32,302 bases of DNA from positions 1 through 32,302 of the forward strand of contig JANQQT010000083.1 in NCBI GenBank assembly GCA_028284925.1. Direction: 5' to 3'. The notes beneath the pieces were generated by a model. That model saw only the letters and a program-made list of their open reading frames with translations, was not told the origin of the DNA and did no database searches. Origin of the DNA: Phycisphaeraceae bacterium (GTDB lineage: Bacteria > Planctomycetota > Phycisphaerae > Phycisphaerales > Zrk34). Below are positions 15,746 through 24,769 of this stretch, in pieces. Both the position numbers and the translations under genes were made by a program. Each line of letters begins with the position of its first letter. Positions within the stretch are counted from its first letter, which is position 1.

Positions 15746-18700
15746 ATGAGTGCCAATTCATCGAATGAGCAGAATGAGCCACATCCACAGGACGAAGGCG
15801 GGGAGGAAACGACAGAACAACAGAATGATGAGCGAATTGGTCAGGCGGCCCAACGGTCCGTTGTGGTCATTCTCGTGATTGCGGTATTGGTGGGCGCAGG
15901 GGTTTGGTTGGCGAACAGGGATTGGTCGAAACCGGCGGGCGAGCCGCCGAAGATTACCCCCCCCAAGCAGCGGGAGACTGTCGGGGAGGCGCCTGAAATC
16001 AGGTTTACGGATATCACCAGGGATGCGGGGATAAATTTCGTACATATCAACGGTGCGACGGGTAAGAAGCTCATGCCCGAAACCATGGGGGGGGGCTGCG
16101 CTTTTCTGGATTACGATGCTGATGGCGATTCGGATATCTTGCTGGTCAACAGCATGCACTGGCCCGATAGCGAAAAAGCAAAAGCGGGCCAGCCGACATT
16201 GAAACTCTATCAGAACGATGGGTTCGGTCGCTTCAAGGACGTGACGAAGGAGGCAGGTCTGGATGTGGCCCTGTACGGCATGGGCGTCGCGGTCGGGGAC
16301 TACGATAATGATGGCGATTCTGACATCTTCGTCACCGCTCTGGGCGGGAACAGGTTATTCCAGAACACCGTAGGCAAGTTTCGGGATGTTACGGAGAAAG
16401 CAGGCTTAGCTGGTAAGGTCAACGATTGGAGTACGGGCACAGGCTTCTTCGATTACGACAACGATGGTGATCTTGATCTGTTTGTCTGTAATTACGTCGA
16501 GTGGTCCGAAGCGATTGACAAAAAACTCAACTATCAGTTGACAGGTGTGGGTCGTGCGTACGGCCCGCCCATGAATTTTGGCGGCACTTTCAATTATCTC
16601 TATCGCAATGATGGTAATGGTCGTTTCACCGATGTCTCGGAAAAGGCGAACATCCGCAAGAAGAACGTGCAGGGCAAACCCGCCGGAAAGGCATTGGGTG
16701 TGTATTTCGTCGATGTCGATGAGGATGGCCATATCGATATCCTCATCGCCAACGACACCGTCCAGAATTTCTACTTTCGCAATAAGGGGGATGGCACATT
16801 CGAGGAATTGGGCGTCCGCATGGGCGTGGGTTATGATCGCAACGGCGAGGCGACGGGGGCCATGGGGATTGACGGTGGGCTTTACAGCAATGGGACACAG
16901 TTGGGCATATTCATCGGTAACTTCGCGGAGGAAATGACCAGCGTCTATGTGTCCCAGCAGCAACGCAGGATGTTCAGCGATGATGCCATGGGCGAGGGCA
17001 TCGGCGCGCCATCCCGCATCGCCTTGACGTTCGGGCTGTTTCTGTTCGATGCCGATCTGGACGGTCGACTGGACCTGCTCCAGGCCAACGGTCACCTCGA
17101 AGAACGGATCAATGTGGTTGACCCCTCGCAAACCTACAAGCAGGCCGCCCAACTGTTCTGGAATCGCGGCAGCGACAGCGGTGTGACCTACGCCGAAATG
17201 GAGGCGCCAAAGATCGGAGACCTGACCAAACCCATCGTCGGTCGCGGAGCGGCGTTCGCAGACATCGACGGTGATGGTGATCTTGATGTACTTCTAACCC
17301 AGATAGGTGGCGCTCCACTCCTTCTGCGTAACGACCAGAAATTGAATCACCATTGGCTGCGCGTCAAACTCTCAGGCTTTGAAACCAACCGTGATGCGAT
17401 CGGCGCGTGGGTGGAGGTCAAGGCAGGTGATTTGACTCAACGCCGTCAGATCATGCCGACCCGAAGTTACCTCTCGCAGGTTGAAAAGACGTTAACATTC
17501 GGACTTGGCAAGCGAACCAGGATCGACAGCGTCAAAGTGTTCTGGCCAAGCGGCGAAACACAAGCCGTACCCGCACCCAACGTGGATATCACGCTTCAAG
17601 TCAAACAGGAAAGGACCAGCTTTCGATCCATTGTCAACACCGCCAAGGCAGAACTAGAGAATGGTCGATTCATCCCTGCCATCAAGTTACTTCGCACCGC
17701 ACTCAAGATGAACCCCAAATCCATGACTGCAACCCGCAATCTCGCGCGCGCCATGATGTGGTCGGGCAAGCCGGCGGAATCCGTCAGGCTGATCGAAGAT
17801 GCGACGGATCAGGACGATGATTCACCGACCAACGCCTACCTCGCGGGCATCGCCTTGAAACGCGCCAACAAGCATCATGACGCTCTGAAGTATCTTCAAA
17901 AAGCCGTGAAGCTCGATCCTCATACCGATGCGATTAGATTTCAGTTGGGAATCGTCCATGAAAACCTGAAACAGATTGATAAGGCCGTCGTCCAGTTTCG
18001 TGAGGCGGTTCGACTTAATCCGCTTCATGCGGCTGCACATTATCAGCTATCCCGCCACGCAGGCCTCGCTGGCCGAACGGATGAGGCCCGAAGACACGGC
18101 ATGGAATTCGAACGCCTCCGACGCATCTTCGGCGAACGTGGACGTTCGCAGTTGGCGCTCGAACGATGCATCTACACCAACGCCGAATCTATCGAAGATG
18201 AAAAGGGCACCAAGCCCGGCGAAGCGCCCGAGGTAAAAATCAAAGTACAGTTCAAGCACCACGGTGAGGTCCGGGATCAGGCAAACAAGGCGATCCAACT
18301 CACAAGCTCAACCGTTGTAGCCATGGATGATGCGGGGAAATATACGTTTTTTGGTGTTGACCCTCAGGCGAAATTGAGCCTTTTTGACTTTGCCGCTGAC
18401 GGGTCCGCCAACGTCAAGCCGATCGAGCTAGATATCAGCTACGTTGGCAAGCCGCGACAATGCGTGGCCGGGAACTTCGGCGATGTCGTTACGCAGGTCA
18501 ACGGTGTCGACGTCGAGCCCCGCCTTGCCGACATACTCGTCGTCGGTGACAAGGGTGTAGCATTGCTACGCCAAAAGACGCCCGGCCTTTTCGAGGATGT
18601 CACCTTCAACACAGGCATCGCCGCGGTCGATGTCCAACACGCCATCTGGAGCGACCCCGACCACGATGGCGACCTGGATCTGGTCTTCGCGACTGGGCGA

Positions 18701-20869
18701 GGTGTCGAAGTCTGGCAGAACAACGGAGATGGCTCCTTCAAGCAGGTAGCCGAAGATCTGGGAATCAAGTCCGCCACGCCTGGAGTAGGGATCGCCGCCG
18801 TTGATCTGGACGGCGTAAACGAATCGGTCGATCTCATCTTCACTCACGCCGACAAACCGACAATCGTGTTTGAGAACCAACGTGCCGGACGATTTCGTCG
18901 CATGGCCGAGCCGCCCGGACCTCTCGAACCGGCGAATCAGGTTCTCGCCGATGATGTAAACAACGATGGTTTTCCGGACATTCTGTTAGTCAACGAAAGT
19001 CGCGTGTTGATTCGCTTTGGTCGTCGGGCCAAACGGCAAACACTCACTGCAACCGGGTTCAAGTTCAAGCACATCACCTTCATCGATTATGACAACGATG
19101 GCTGGATGGACCTCTGCGCGGTCGGGACCGATGACCGGGGTTCCGGGGCGATTCGACTCTGGCGAAACGGCGGAATGCAGCCGTGGAAAGACGTCTCGGC
19201 AGTCCTCGGCATTCAGGACTTAAAACTTCCGGGGGTCGAATCCGTTTCGGCTGCGGATGTGGATACTGATGGCGATACGGACCTGCTACTCCAAATCACA
19301 GGTGGTAAAGTCCACCGAATCATCAACGAAGGCGGCCATGCCCATCAGCAACTCAAACTTAGCATGATCTCCCTGACGGGCATACGCAGCAGCGCCGGTA
19401 CGCGCGTTGAGATTCGGGATCGCGACTTCCGGGCAACACGCTGGACCCAGCGCGAACTTCCCGTCGAAATCGGCCTCGCCGATCGTACACATCTGGATTC
19501 CGTCCAGACACTTTGGCTCAACGGCGTAATCGACAACCAGATCCACGTTCGGTCCGAACGCAAACCCATGGGCATCGTCATCGTCAAGTTTGCCGATACC
19601 GGGTCATGCCCGTTCCTCTATGTCTGGGATGGCAAAAAGTACCGGTTCGTGACGGACCTGGTAGGCACAGCCGCGACGAACCTCGCATTCGCCCGGACCA
19701 TGCGAGGTCCGGTCAACCCCCACGAACTCGTCGTCATCGGTGACGACTTAACCTTCGCCAGGAAGGACGGTGTTTACGAGGTCAAGGTCACCAGCGAACT
19801 GCGCGAGATAACTTATTTCGATCATCTCAAACTGATTGCCGTGGACCATCCCGCCGATCAGGAAATTCATTCAACCGATCGCCTGATCATGCCGCCTTTC
19901 TTCAAATCTGAACCATGGGCGTTAGGCGGTCTGATCCCACTGACATCAGCAATAGGTGATGATGGTGTCGATCGAACCCAAGCCCTGGTGAAACTGGATG
20001 GCATCTACGGAAAAGGGGGCAAGACACTTCCCGCGCCCATCCAGGGTGTGACAGCTCCACTTGTCGTAGACCTGAAGTTTGCATCAATTCCCAAGGATAA
20101 ACCTCTGGTCATAGCCTTAACCGGATGGTTCCTTTTTGGCTCATCCAGTTCAAACATCGCATTATCTCAGCGTACTGATATCCCCATGATCTGGCCTGAG
20201 CTTGAAGCGATGGGCGCAGACGGCAAATGGGTCAAGGTCAAGGCCCGCGTCGGTGTCCCCACCGGAAAAACCAAGACCATAATCTGTGACCTCTCCGGTA
20301 AACTTCCCGATGGCTGTGTGAAACTGCGATTGCGTACGTCCTTTGCCATTCGCTGGGATCGCATCGCCCTGTTCGAGAAACGCACATTGTCTGCCGAAAA
20401 CATTCATACGCTCCCCATGCAGTCTGCCCAACTCGCATGGCGCGGCCAGTCAGAATTGAAAGTACGCCAGAAAGGACGCGCCACTGCGCCGGATTTCCAT
20501 CGACTTGTCCATCGACCCGCATGGCTTACCGCTGTCCAGGGATGGTGCACGCGTTACGGCGATGTCAAATCCTTATTAACTCAACCCGAAGGGAAAATTG
20601 CCATCCTCAATTGCGGCGATGCCATGACCGTGAAATTCGACCCTCAAAATTTGCCGCAACTCAAACCCGGGATGAAACGCACATGGATGTTTTACACGGT
20701 CGGTTGGGTCAAGGAGGGTGATCCCAATTCATTCGACCCCTACACCGTCGGCCCCCTGCCCACTGAGGATATGCAACCACTTCCATCCAAAGTTAATGAG
20801 CATACACAGGATTGGCGGCTGAAATACAATCGAAGATGGGTTCCCGGAAATCGCTTCTTTTCTAATTAG
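15746..20869 (+). CDS. Giant membrane-anchored protein with two FG-GAP + ASPIC/UnbV modules and TPRs
   Basis: A 1707-residue protein; the ATG at 15746 follows GGAG by eight bases. Order: acidic Gln-rich cytoplasmic start, one membrane anchor (about 37-58), first FG-GAP/VCBS region (82-540), first ASPIC/UnbV domain (about 550-620, GAWVEVKAG...VKVFWPSG), TPR helices (about 630-800), second FG-GAP region (840-1190), second ASPIC/UnbV domain (about 1212-1272, GTRVEIRD...VQTLWLNG). A C-terminal region of about 430 residues follows (CPFLYVWDGKKYRFVTD onward). About ten DxDxDG-type calcium loops occur (DYDADGDSD, DYDNDGDSD, DIDGDGDLD and others). The first module opens like CRTAC1-type proteins (FTDITRDAGINFVH...MPETMGGGCAFLDYD). 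FG-GAP regions usually form beta-propellers for binding partners or glycans. Probably on the outer face of the membrane beside the cytochrome. Runs of eight C and nine G lie in its first 350 bases. Confidence 0.88.
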   Translation: MSANSSNEQNEPHPQDEGGEETTEQQNDERIGQAAQRSVVVILVIAVLVGAGVWLANRDWSKPAGEPPKITPPKQRETVGEAPEIRFTDITRDAGINFVHINGATGKKLMPETMGGGCAFLDYDADGDSDILLVNSMHWPDSEKAKAGQPTLKLYQNDGFGRFKDVTKEAGLDVALYGMGVAVGDYDNDGDSDIFVTALGGNRLFQNTVGKFRDVTEKAGLAGKVNDWSTGTGFFDYDNDGDLDLFVCNYVEWSEAIDKKLNYQLTGVGRAYGPPMNFGGTFNYLYRNDGNGRFTDVSEKANIRKKNVQGKPAGKALGVYFVDVDEDGHIDILIANDTVQNFYFRNKGDGTFEELGVRMGVGYDRNGEATGAMGIDGGLYSNGTQLGIFIGNFAEEMTSVYVSQQQRRMFSDDAMGEGIGAPSRIALTFGLFLFDADLDGRLDLLQANGHLEERINVVDPSQTYKQAAQLFWNRGSDSGVTYAEMEAPKIGDLTKPIVGRGAAFADIDGDGDLDVLLTQIGGAPLLLRNDQKLNHHWLRVKLSGFETNRDAIGAWVEVKAGDLTQRRQIMPTRSYLSQVEKTLTFGLGKRTRIDSVKVFWPSGETQAVPAPNVDITLQVKQERTSFRSIVNTAKAELENGRFIPAIKLLRTALKMNPKSMTATRNLARAMMWSGKPAESVRLIEDATDQDDDSPTNAYLAGIALKRANKHHDALKYLQKAVKLDPHTDAIRFQLGIVHENLKQIDKAVVQFREAVRLNPLHAAAHYQLSRHAGLAGRTDEARRHGMEFERLRRIFGERGRSQLALERCIYTNAESIEDEKGTKPGEAPEVKIKVQFKHHGEVRDQANKAIQLTSSTVVAMDDAGKYTFFGVDPQAKLSLFDFAADGSANVKPIELDISYVGKPRQCVAGNFGDVVTQVNGVDVEPRLADILVVGDKGVALLRQKTPGLFEDVTFNTGIAAVDVQHAIWSDPDHDGDLDLVFATGRGVEVWQNNGDGSFKQVAEDLGIKSATPGVGIAAVDLDGVNESVDLIFTHADKPTIVFENQRAGRFRRMAEPPGPLEPANQVLADDVNNDGFPDILLVNESRVLIRFGRRAKRQTLTATGFKFKHITFIDYDNDGWMDLCAVGTDDRGSGAIRLWRNGGMQPWKDVSAVLGIQDLKLPGVESVSAADVDTDGDTDLLLQITGGKVHRIINEGGHAHQQLKLSMISLTGIRSSAGTRVEIRDRDFRATRWTQRELPVEIGLADRTHLDSVQTLWLNGVIDNQIHVRSERKPMGIVIVKFADTGSCPFLYVWDGKKYRFVTDLVGTAATNLAFARTMRGPVNPHELVVIGDDLTFARKDGVYEVKVTSELREITYFDHLKLIAVDHPADQEIHSTDRLIMPPFFKSEPWALGGLIPLTSAIGDDGVDRTQALVKLDGIYGKGGKTLPAPIQGVTAPLVVDLKFASIPKDKPLVIALTGWFLFGSSSSNIALSQRTDIPMIWPELEAMGADGKWVKVKARVGVPTGKTKTIICDLSGKLPDGCVKLRLRTSFAIRWDRIALFEKRTLSAENIHTLPMQSAQLAWRGQSELKVRQKGRATAPDFHRLVHRPAWLTAVQGWCTRYGDVKSLLTQPEGKIAILNCGDAMTVKFDPQNLPQLKPGMKRTWMFYTVGWVKEGDPNSFDPYTVGPLPTEDMQPLPSKVNEHTQDWRLKYNRRWVPGNRFFSN

Positions 20870-21296
20870 GCAATACCGGCGGCGATGAATAGGCAAAAGG
20901 CTATATTGCTCTGAGGTCAAAGTCGGGGACACGCCTAGGGTACAAATGATTCTTAAGCTATTTAGCTTGGATGGACGATACTTTAGTTGTTAAGAAGATG
21001 CTCAGATATTCACAGCCATCTCCAATGTCTTAACCCAAGTTGTTTGAATGGCTCGTCCGGTAGAAGAAAAACGTTGACAACATTAATAGCTGAAGGAAAT
21101 TTGGCTTCATCCTGTCGGATGACGAACGTGTGTCAATTCTAGGGGGTGGGTTGCAACGCCATGTCGTTGGGCCGAGGCCGTCCTTCCAGGGGGCGGGGGT
21201 ACAAGCTTAGAGGATCGACCAAACCGTCGTTCTTTCGAGCTTGGCCGAAGGGAGAACCAAAGTCGTGAATGAGAAATCATTGGCGACTTTTTCAAT
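20870..21296. other. Non-coding gap of 427 nt with inverted repeats and possible mobile-element trace
   Basis: No convincing gene is present. A motif GAGGTCAAAGTCGGGGACAC (20913-20932) looks to me like sequence found beside REP-associated transposases, but this is memory only. A nested inverted repeat lies at 20989-21034: GTTAAGA with TCTTAAC outside, AGATG with CATCT inside. A consensus -35 box TTGACA (21074-21079) has only a poor -10 behind it. The region separates the giant gene from the convergent tatD gene; no T-tailed terminator was recognised. Confidence 0.4.
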
Positions 21297-22082
21297 TTAC
21301 GGACGCTCGGGTGGTAGCCCAAAAAAACGCTCTGCATTGGCGTCTACCTGTTCAACAAAGGTATCCATGGGCGTTGCACGAAGCTCCGCCAGAAATTGCG
21401 CCGTCGCCTTGACAAATTTAGGCTCATTGGGGCGAATCTTGCGATGTGGCTCAGGTGAAAGATAGGGGGCGTCCGTCTCTACCATAATCCGGTCATCCGG
21501 AACGAGAAGGGCCGACTCGCGAACTTCCGGAGCATTCTTATATGTCACAATTCCCGTAAAACTGATCATCGCTCCGGCGTCCAACACCTTCTTCACCTCG
21601 TTGGGCGATTCAGTAAAACAATGAAACACAAATCGTCCGAAATCCAGCCCCGATGCTCGGATCATCGCCAGCGTATCATCCACCGCCTTGCGACAGTGAA
21701 TCACAATCGGTTTCAAAATCTCACTGTACCTGATCACGGCCAGCATCGCGTTAAACAGATCATGCTGTACCTTGCGCGGCGGATCATCGTAATGATAATC
21801 CAAACCAATCTCCCCAAATGCCACGCACTTGTCTTCCATCGCCAATTGCGCCAAATGAGGCAAATCAGAGGACACAATCTCATCCGCATAATGCGGATGC
21901 GCTCCCGTGGTATAAAACAGATGATCATATCGCTGCGTAAGCGCACGCGACGCCACCGCATTCTCCGGCGTGACGCCAATCGTGATCATTCGGTCCACAC
22001 CGGCATCAGCAGCCCCCTCAAGCACGCGGTCCAGATCATTCATCAATTGCGGAAACGTCAGATGGCAATGCGTATCAATCAT
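21297..22082 (-). CDS. tatD: TatD family metal-dependent hydrolase (DNase)
   Basis: A 261-residue TIM-barrel metallo-hydrolase. All family metal-binding motifs are present: DTHCHL (His5, His7), GEIGLDYHY with Glu91, IHCR with His129, FHCFTES with His154, and ETDAPYL with Asp204. Characterised members have Mg-dependent 3'-5' exonuclease activity on DNA or D-aminoacyl-tRNA-related activity; the physiological role varies. HCFTES replaces the usual HCFTG. Its ATG overlaps the nadB stop codon in the four bases ATGA (22079-22082 on the + strand), which points to translational coupling. Confidence 0.93.
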   Translation of the reverse strand: MIDTHCHLTFPQLMNDLDRVLEGAADAGVDRMITIGVTPENAVASRALTQRYDHLFYTTGAHPHYADEIVSSDLPHLAQLAMEDKCVAFGEIGLDYHYDDPPRKVQHDLFNAMLAVIRYSEILKPIVIHCRKAVDDTLAMIRASGLDFGRFVFHCFTESPNEVKKVLDAGAMISFTGIVTYKNAPEVRESALLVPDDRIMVETDAPYLSPEPHRKIRPNEPKFVKATAQFLAELRATPMDTFVEQVDANAERFFGLPPERP

Positions 22083-23785
22083 GATTCAACGGAAGGTTTA
22101 GGGGCGTCAACAGCCACATCAATTTGAGGACTTGGTGATAAGGGCGTTTCCACGCCCACTGCAACATACCGGGCACTCGCCTCACCCTTACGCCATATCG
22201 TGTGTCGTCGCTGGGAATCATCCGACTTCGGAAAATCCATTCGGTAATGCGTCCCCCGAGATTCCGTTCGCCCGGCCGCCGCACGCGTCATCAGGGCGCC
22301 CACTGTGAGAAGGTTCTGCACTTTCCACCCGTCTCGACTATCAAAGATCTTGTCCAGCGTATACCTGGCCCAGAAATCAAACATCTCCGATACTTCCGCC
22401 AGCCGCTCACCCTGACGCTCGATACCCACATGCCGCCACATCACACTACGCAGGGTCGATCTTACATCAGCAATATCCAACTGACTTCGATCCGAAGGGC
22501 GTATGTCCGAAACAATCTTGACGGGCGGGGTGGCATCCGACTTAGCCGGCGAGCGAGTCGCTCTACCCGCATCTGCACCGCATACAAGGCCTTCCAGCAG
22601 GCTGTTGGATGCCAGACGATTTGCTCCGTTCAATCCCGTACACGTTGCCTCACCACATGCAAACAACCCTTCGACGCTCGTTCGTGCCTGCTCGTCCACC
22701 CAAACCCCGCCAATCATGTAATGTGCCGCCGGACGAACCGGGATTAGATCGGCCCCGGGATCAATATCAAACTGTCCCAGCAAACGTGTGATTCCGGGAA
22801 AACGTTTAGCAAACCGATCACCACCCAGATGGCGCGCATCCAGATACACGCCATTCGAAGGGGCTGACGCAAGCTGCTGCAGGATCGCGCGCGAAACCAC
22901 ATCACGCGGCGCAAGCTCCCCCTGCGGATGAATTGACTCCATAAACCGTTGTCCCGATCGATCCACCAGATACGCGCCTTCCCCGCGCACCGCTTCCGTA
23001 ATCAGCGCCCTGTCCGCCCCCGCAACATAAAGCGTCGTCGGATGAAACTGCATGAATTCCATATCCGCCAAGTCCGCTCCCGCACGATACGCCATCGCGA
23101 TACCATCACCCGTTGCCACACTCGGATTGGTCGTTTCCCGATAAACATGCCCGCAACCACCTGTGGCAAGAATCGTTGCCTTCGCCCAGATCATCTGAAG
23201 ACCGTACTTCGGATGATGTGTAATCGCTCCCATACACCTGCCCTTCTCCGTTAACAGGTCCAACGCAAAACAGTCATCAAACAATCGAATACGTGGATGA
23301 CTGGAAACCGAATTGATCAACACACGCGATAATGCCGCCCCCGTCGCATCTCCATCCGCGTGGAGAATTCGATTCGTTTTATGGCCTCCTTCTCTTCCCA
23401 ACTGCGTCACCCCTTGCTCGTCCTGATCAAACAGCATCCCTATTTCAATCAGTTCACGAGCTGCCGCCGGAGCCGCTTCGATAATCCTTCTCGCCACCGA
23501 TTCATCACAAAGCCCTCCGCCCGCGTCAAGTGTGTCGGAAACGTGTGCCTCCGTCGTATCTTCCGTATCAAGAGCCGCCGCAATACCACCCTGCGCCCAT
23601 GCGGTATTGGATTGGTTCAATTCCCCCTTCGCCGCCACAATGACATCGCCGTGTTCCGCCGCATATCGCGCCGCAGTCAGCCCACCCACACCCGAACCGA
23701 TCACCAGCACATCCGTAAAGATCTGTGGCAAAAGTGCAGATCGAAACGGAATCAGATACCGACGTTCATCAAAGATCGCGTGCAT
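22079..23785 (-). CDS. nadB: L-aspartate oxidase
   Basis: A 568-residue FAD enzyme that oxidises L-aspartate to iminoaspartate, the first step of de novo NAD synthesis. Seen: FAD-binding VIGSGVGGLTAA (28-39), SNTAWAQGGIA, EFMQFHPT, RGEGAYLVD, APRDVVSRAI, GEATCTGLNGANRLASNSLLEG, and the late ESRGTHYR. These separate NadB from the closely related succinate dehydrogenase flavoprotein by the overall NadB-like spacing and the C-terminal LLTVGALM...ESRGTHYR region. The start at 23785 (MHAIFDERRYLIPF) has only a distant AGG-containing stretch upstream. NadA and NadC are not in this window. It is the middle gene of hisA-nadB-tatD, 71 nt after hisA. Confidence 0.94.
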   Translation of the reverse strand: MHAIFDERRYLIPFRSALLPQIFTDVLVIGSGVGGLTAARYAAEHGDVIVAAKGELNQSNTAWAQGGIAAALDTEDTTEAHVSDTLDAGGGLCDESVARRIIEAAPAAARELIEIGMLFDQDEQGVTQLGREGGHKTNRILHADGDATGAALSRVLINSVSSHPRIRLFDDCFALDLLTEKGRCMGAITHHPKYGLQMIWAKATILATGGCGHVYRETTNPSVATGDGIAMAYRAGADLADMEFMQFHPTTLYVAGADRALITEAVRGEGAYLVDRSGQRFMESIHPQGELAPRDVVSRAILQQLASAPSNGVYLDARHLGGDRFAKRFPGITRLLGQFDIDPGADLIPVRPAAHYMIGGVWVDEQARTSVEGLFACGEATCTGLNGANRLASNSLLEGLVCGADAGRATRSPAKSDATPPVKIVSDIRPSDRSQLDIADVRSTLRSVMWRHVGIERQGERLAEVSEMFDFWARYTLDKIFDSRDGWKVQNLLTVGALMTRAAAGRTESRGTHYRMDFPKSDDSQRRHTIWRKGEASARYVAVGVETPLSPSPQIDVAVDAPKPSVES

Positions 23786-23856
23786 GACGGGACGATTCTA
23801 TTCGACCTGACCTGGAGATAACAGCCAAAAACCGGAATTGGAAGCAAGGATTCGGC

Positions 23857-24585
23857 TCAAAGCCCGCCTTCATAGGCTGCCAACGCCTCGTCAATCGTAA
23901 ACGCATTGTCATACAACGCCCTCCCCACGATTGCTCCCTGCAACTTCACTTCTGTCAACGCCCGCAAATGATCCAGGGTACCTACTCCCCCCGAAGCCAC
24001 AATCGGTACATTCGTCGCCTCCGCAATCTCACGTGTCGACTCCACATTCGGTCCGGCTAACGTCCCGTCGGTAGCAATATCCGTAAACACGATGGCCGCC
24101 AGAGGCCAATCGCTTACCTGCCTCGCAATCTCCAGAGCGGTCGTTTCTGTCTGTTCTTCCCATCCCGCCAATGCCAACTTCCCATGTCGGGCGTCCAATC
24201 CAAGCACAAGTCGATGAGCCAATGCCACCCGATGAGCCGCTTCCTCAAACCATCCGAAATTCTTGAGTGCTGCCGTGCCCAGAATGACACGATTTGCCCC
24301 GGCATCCAGCAGGCGGTGAATCGAATCATCATCGCGAACGCCTCCCCCAACCTCGACCTTGAGATTCGTGCCTTCACAGATCGTTCGGATAACCTTCAAG
24401 TGATGCTGATCGCCCGAGCGCGCTCCATCAAGGTCGACCACATGCAGCCATGTTGCGCCTGCATCCTCAAACGTCTTGGCCTGAGCAAGCGGCTCCGCGT
24501 CATACGTCGTCGATTGTCCATAATCGCCACGCAACAATCGCACAACGCGTCCGCCCAATAAATCAATCGCTGGAAATAAGTGCAA
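23857..24585 (-). CDS. hisA: ProFAR isomerase of histidine synthesis
   Basis: This enzyme isomerises the ProFAR aminoaldose to the ketose PRFAR in histidine synthesis, on a (beta/alpha)8 barrel. Seen: FPAIDLL with the catalytic Asp8, the phosphate-binding VEVGGGVRDD near 78-86, VLGLDAR with the second catalytic Asp near 131, TDIATDGTLAGPN, and SGGVGTLDHL. I choose the TTG at 24585: GAGG lies eight bases upstream, the protein then begins MHLFPAIDLL with Asp at position 8 as in characterised HisA, and the alternative GTG at 24609 would fall inside the likely -10 box. Length is 242 residues, normal for the family. No other his gene is nearby. It leads the hisA-nadB-tatD run. Confidence 0.92.
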   Translation of the reverse strand: MHLFPAIDLLGGRVVRLLRGDYGQSTTYDAEPLAQAKTFEDAGATWLHVVDLDGARSGDQHHLKVIRTICEGTNLKVEVGGGVRDDDSIHRLLDAGANRVILGTAALKNFGWFEEAAHRVALAHRLVLGLDARHGKLALAGWEEQTETTALEIARQVSDWPLAAIVFTDIATDGTLAGPNVESTREIAEATNVPIVASGGVGTLDHLRALTEVKLQGAIVGRALYDNAFTIDEALAAYEGGL

Positions 24586-24606
24586 CTCGATTACCTCGTC
24601 ATCAAT

Positions 24607-24636
24607 CACATATCACGCACTGTGTGCGTAAATCAA
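24607..24636 (-). promoter_or_regulatory. Possible hisA-nadB-tatD promoter with operator-like palindrome
   Basis: On the minus strand TTGATT (24636-24631) and TATGTG (24612-24607) are 18 nt apart, giving a short leader before the TTG start at 24585. The spacer contains ACGCAC-N3-GTGCGT (24615-24629), a perfect inverted repeat placed where a repressor could block RNA polymerase. No regulator is identified. Confidence 0.35.
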
Positions 24637-24695
24637 CCGAAAGGATTTCGCGGCGAAACATGCGAGAGATCACAGTCAAGCGTCCCTAAAGCCTG

Positions 24696-24736
24696 CGGAA
24701 AAACTTCCGGGGGGATAGGGTAGGGGGGTGAAAGGG
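24696..24736. other. Small hairpin followed by a G-quadruplex motif
   Basis: CGGAA-AAAC-TTCCG (24696-24709) is a short hairpin 60 nt after the stop of the FapA-like gene. Next to it on the + strand are four G-tracts (24709-24714, 24718-24720, 24723-24728, 24734-24736) with loops of 3, 2 and 5 nt, a canonical G-quadruplex pattern. It could slow polymerases or act in termination; the function is not shown. Confidence 0.4.
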
Positions 24737-24769
24737 TATTGCCAAGATGGTTGGATACTTCAGAAGGAA

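Noticed and set aside
16406-17152. 248-codon open frame on the minus strand inside the giant FG-GAP gene
   Set aside because: It is the complement of Asp-rich calcium loops, which gives a false Ile/Val-rich protein.
21107-21337. 76-codon minus-strand frame running into the 3' end of tatD
   Set aside because: It overlaps the end of tatD in another frame, and its composition is not protein-like.
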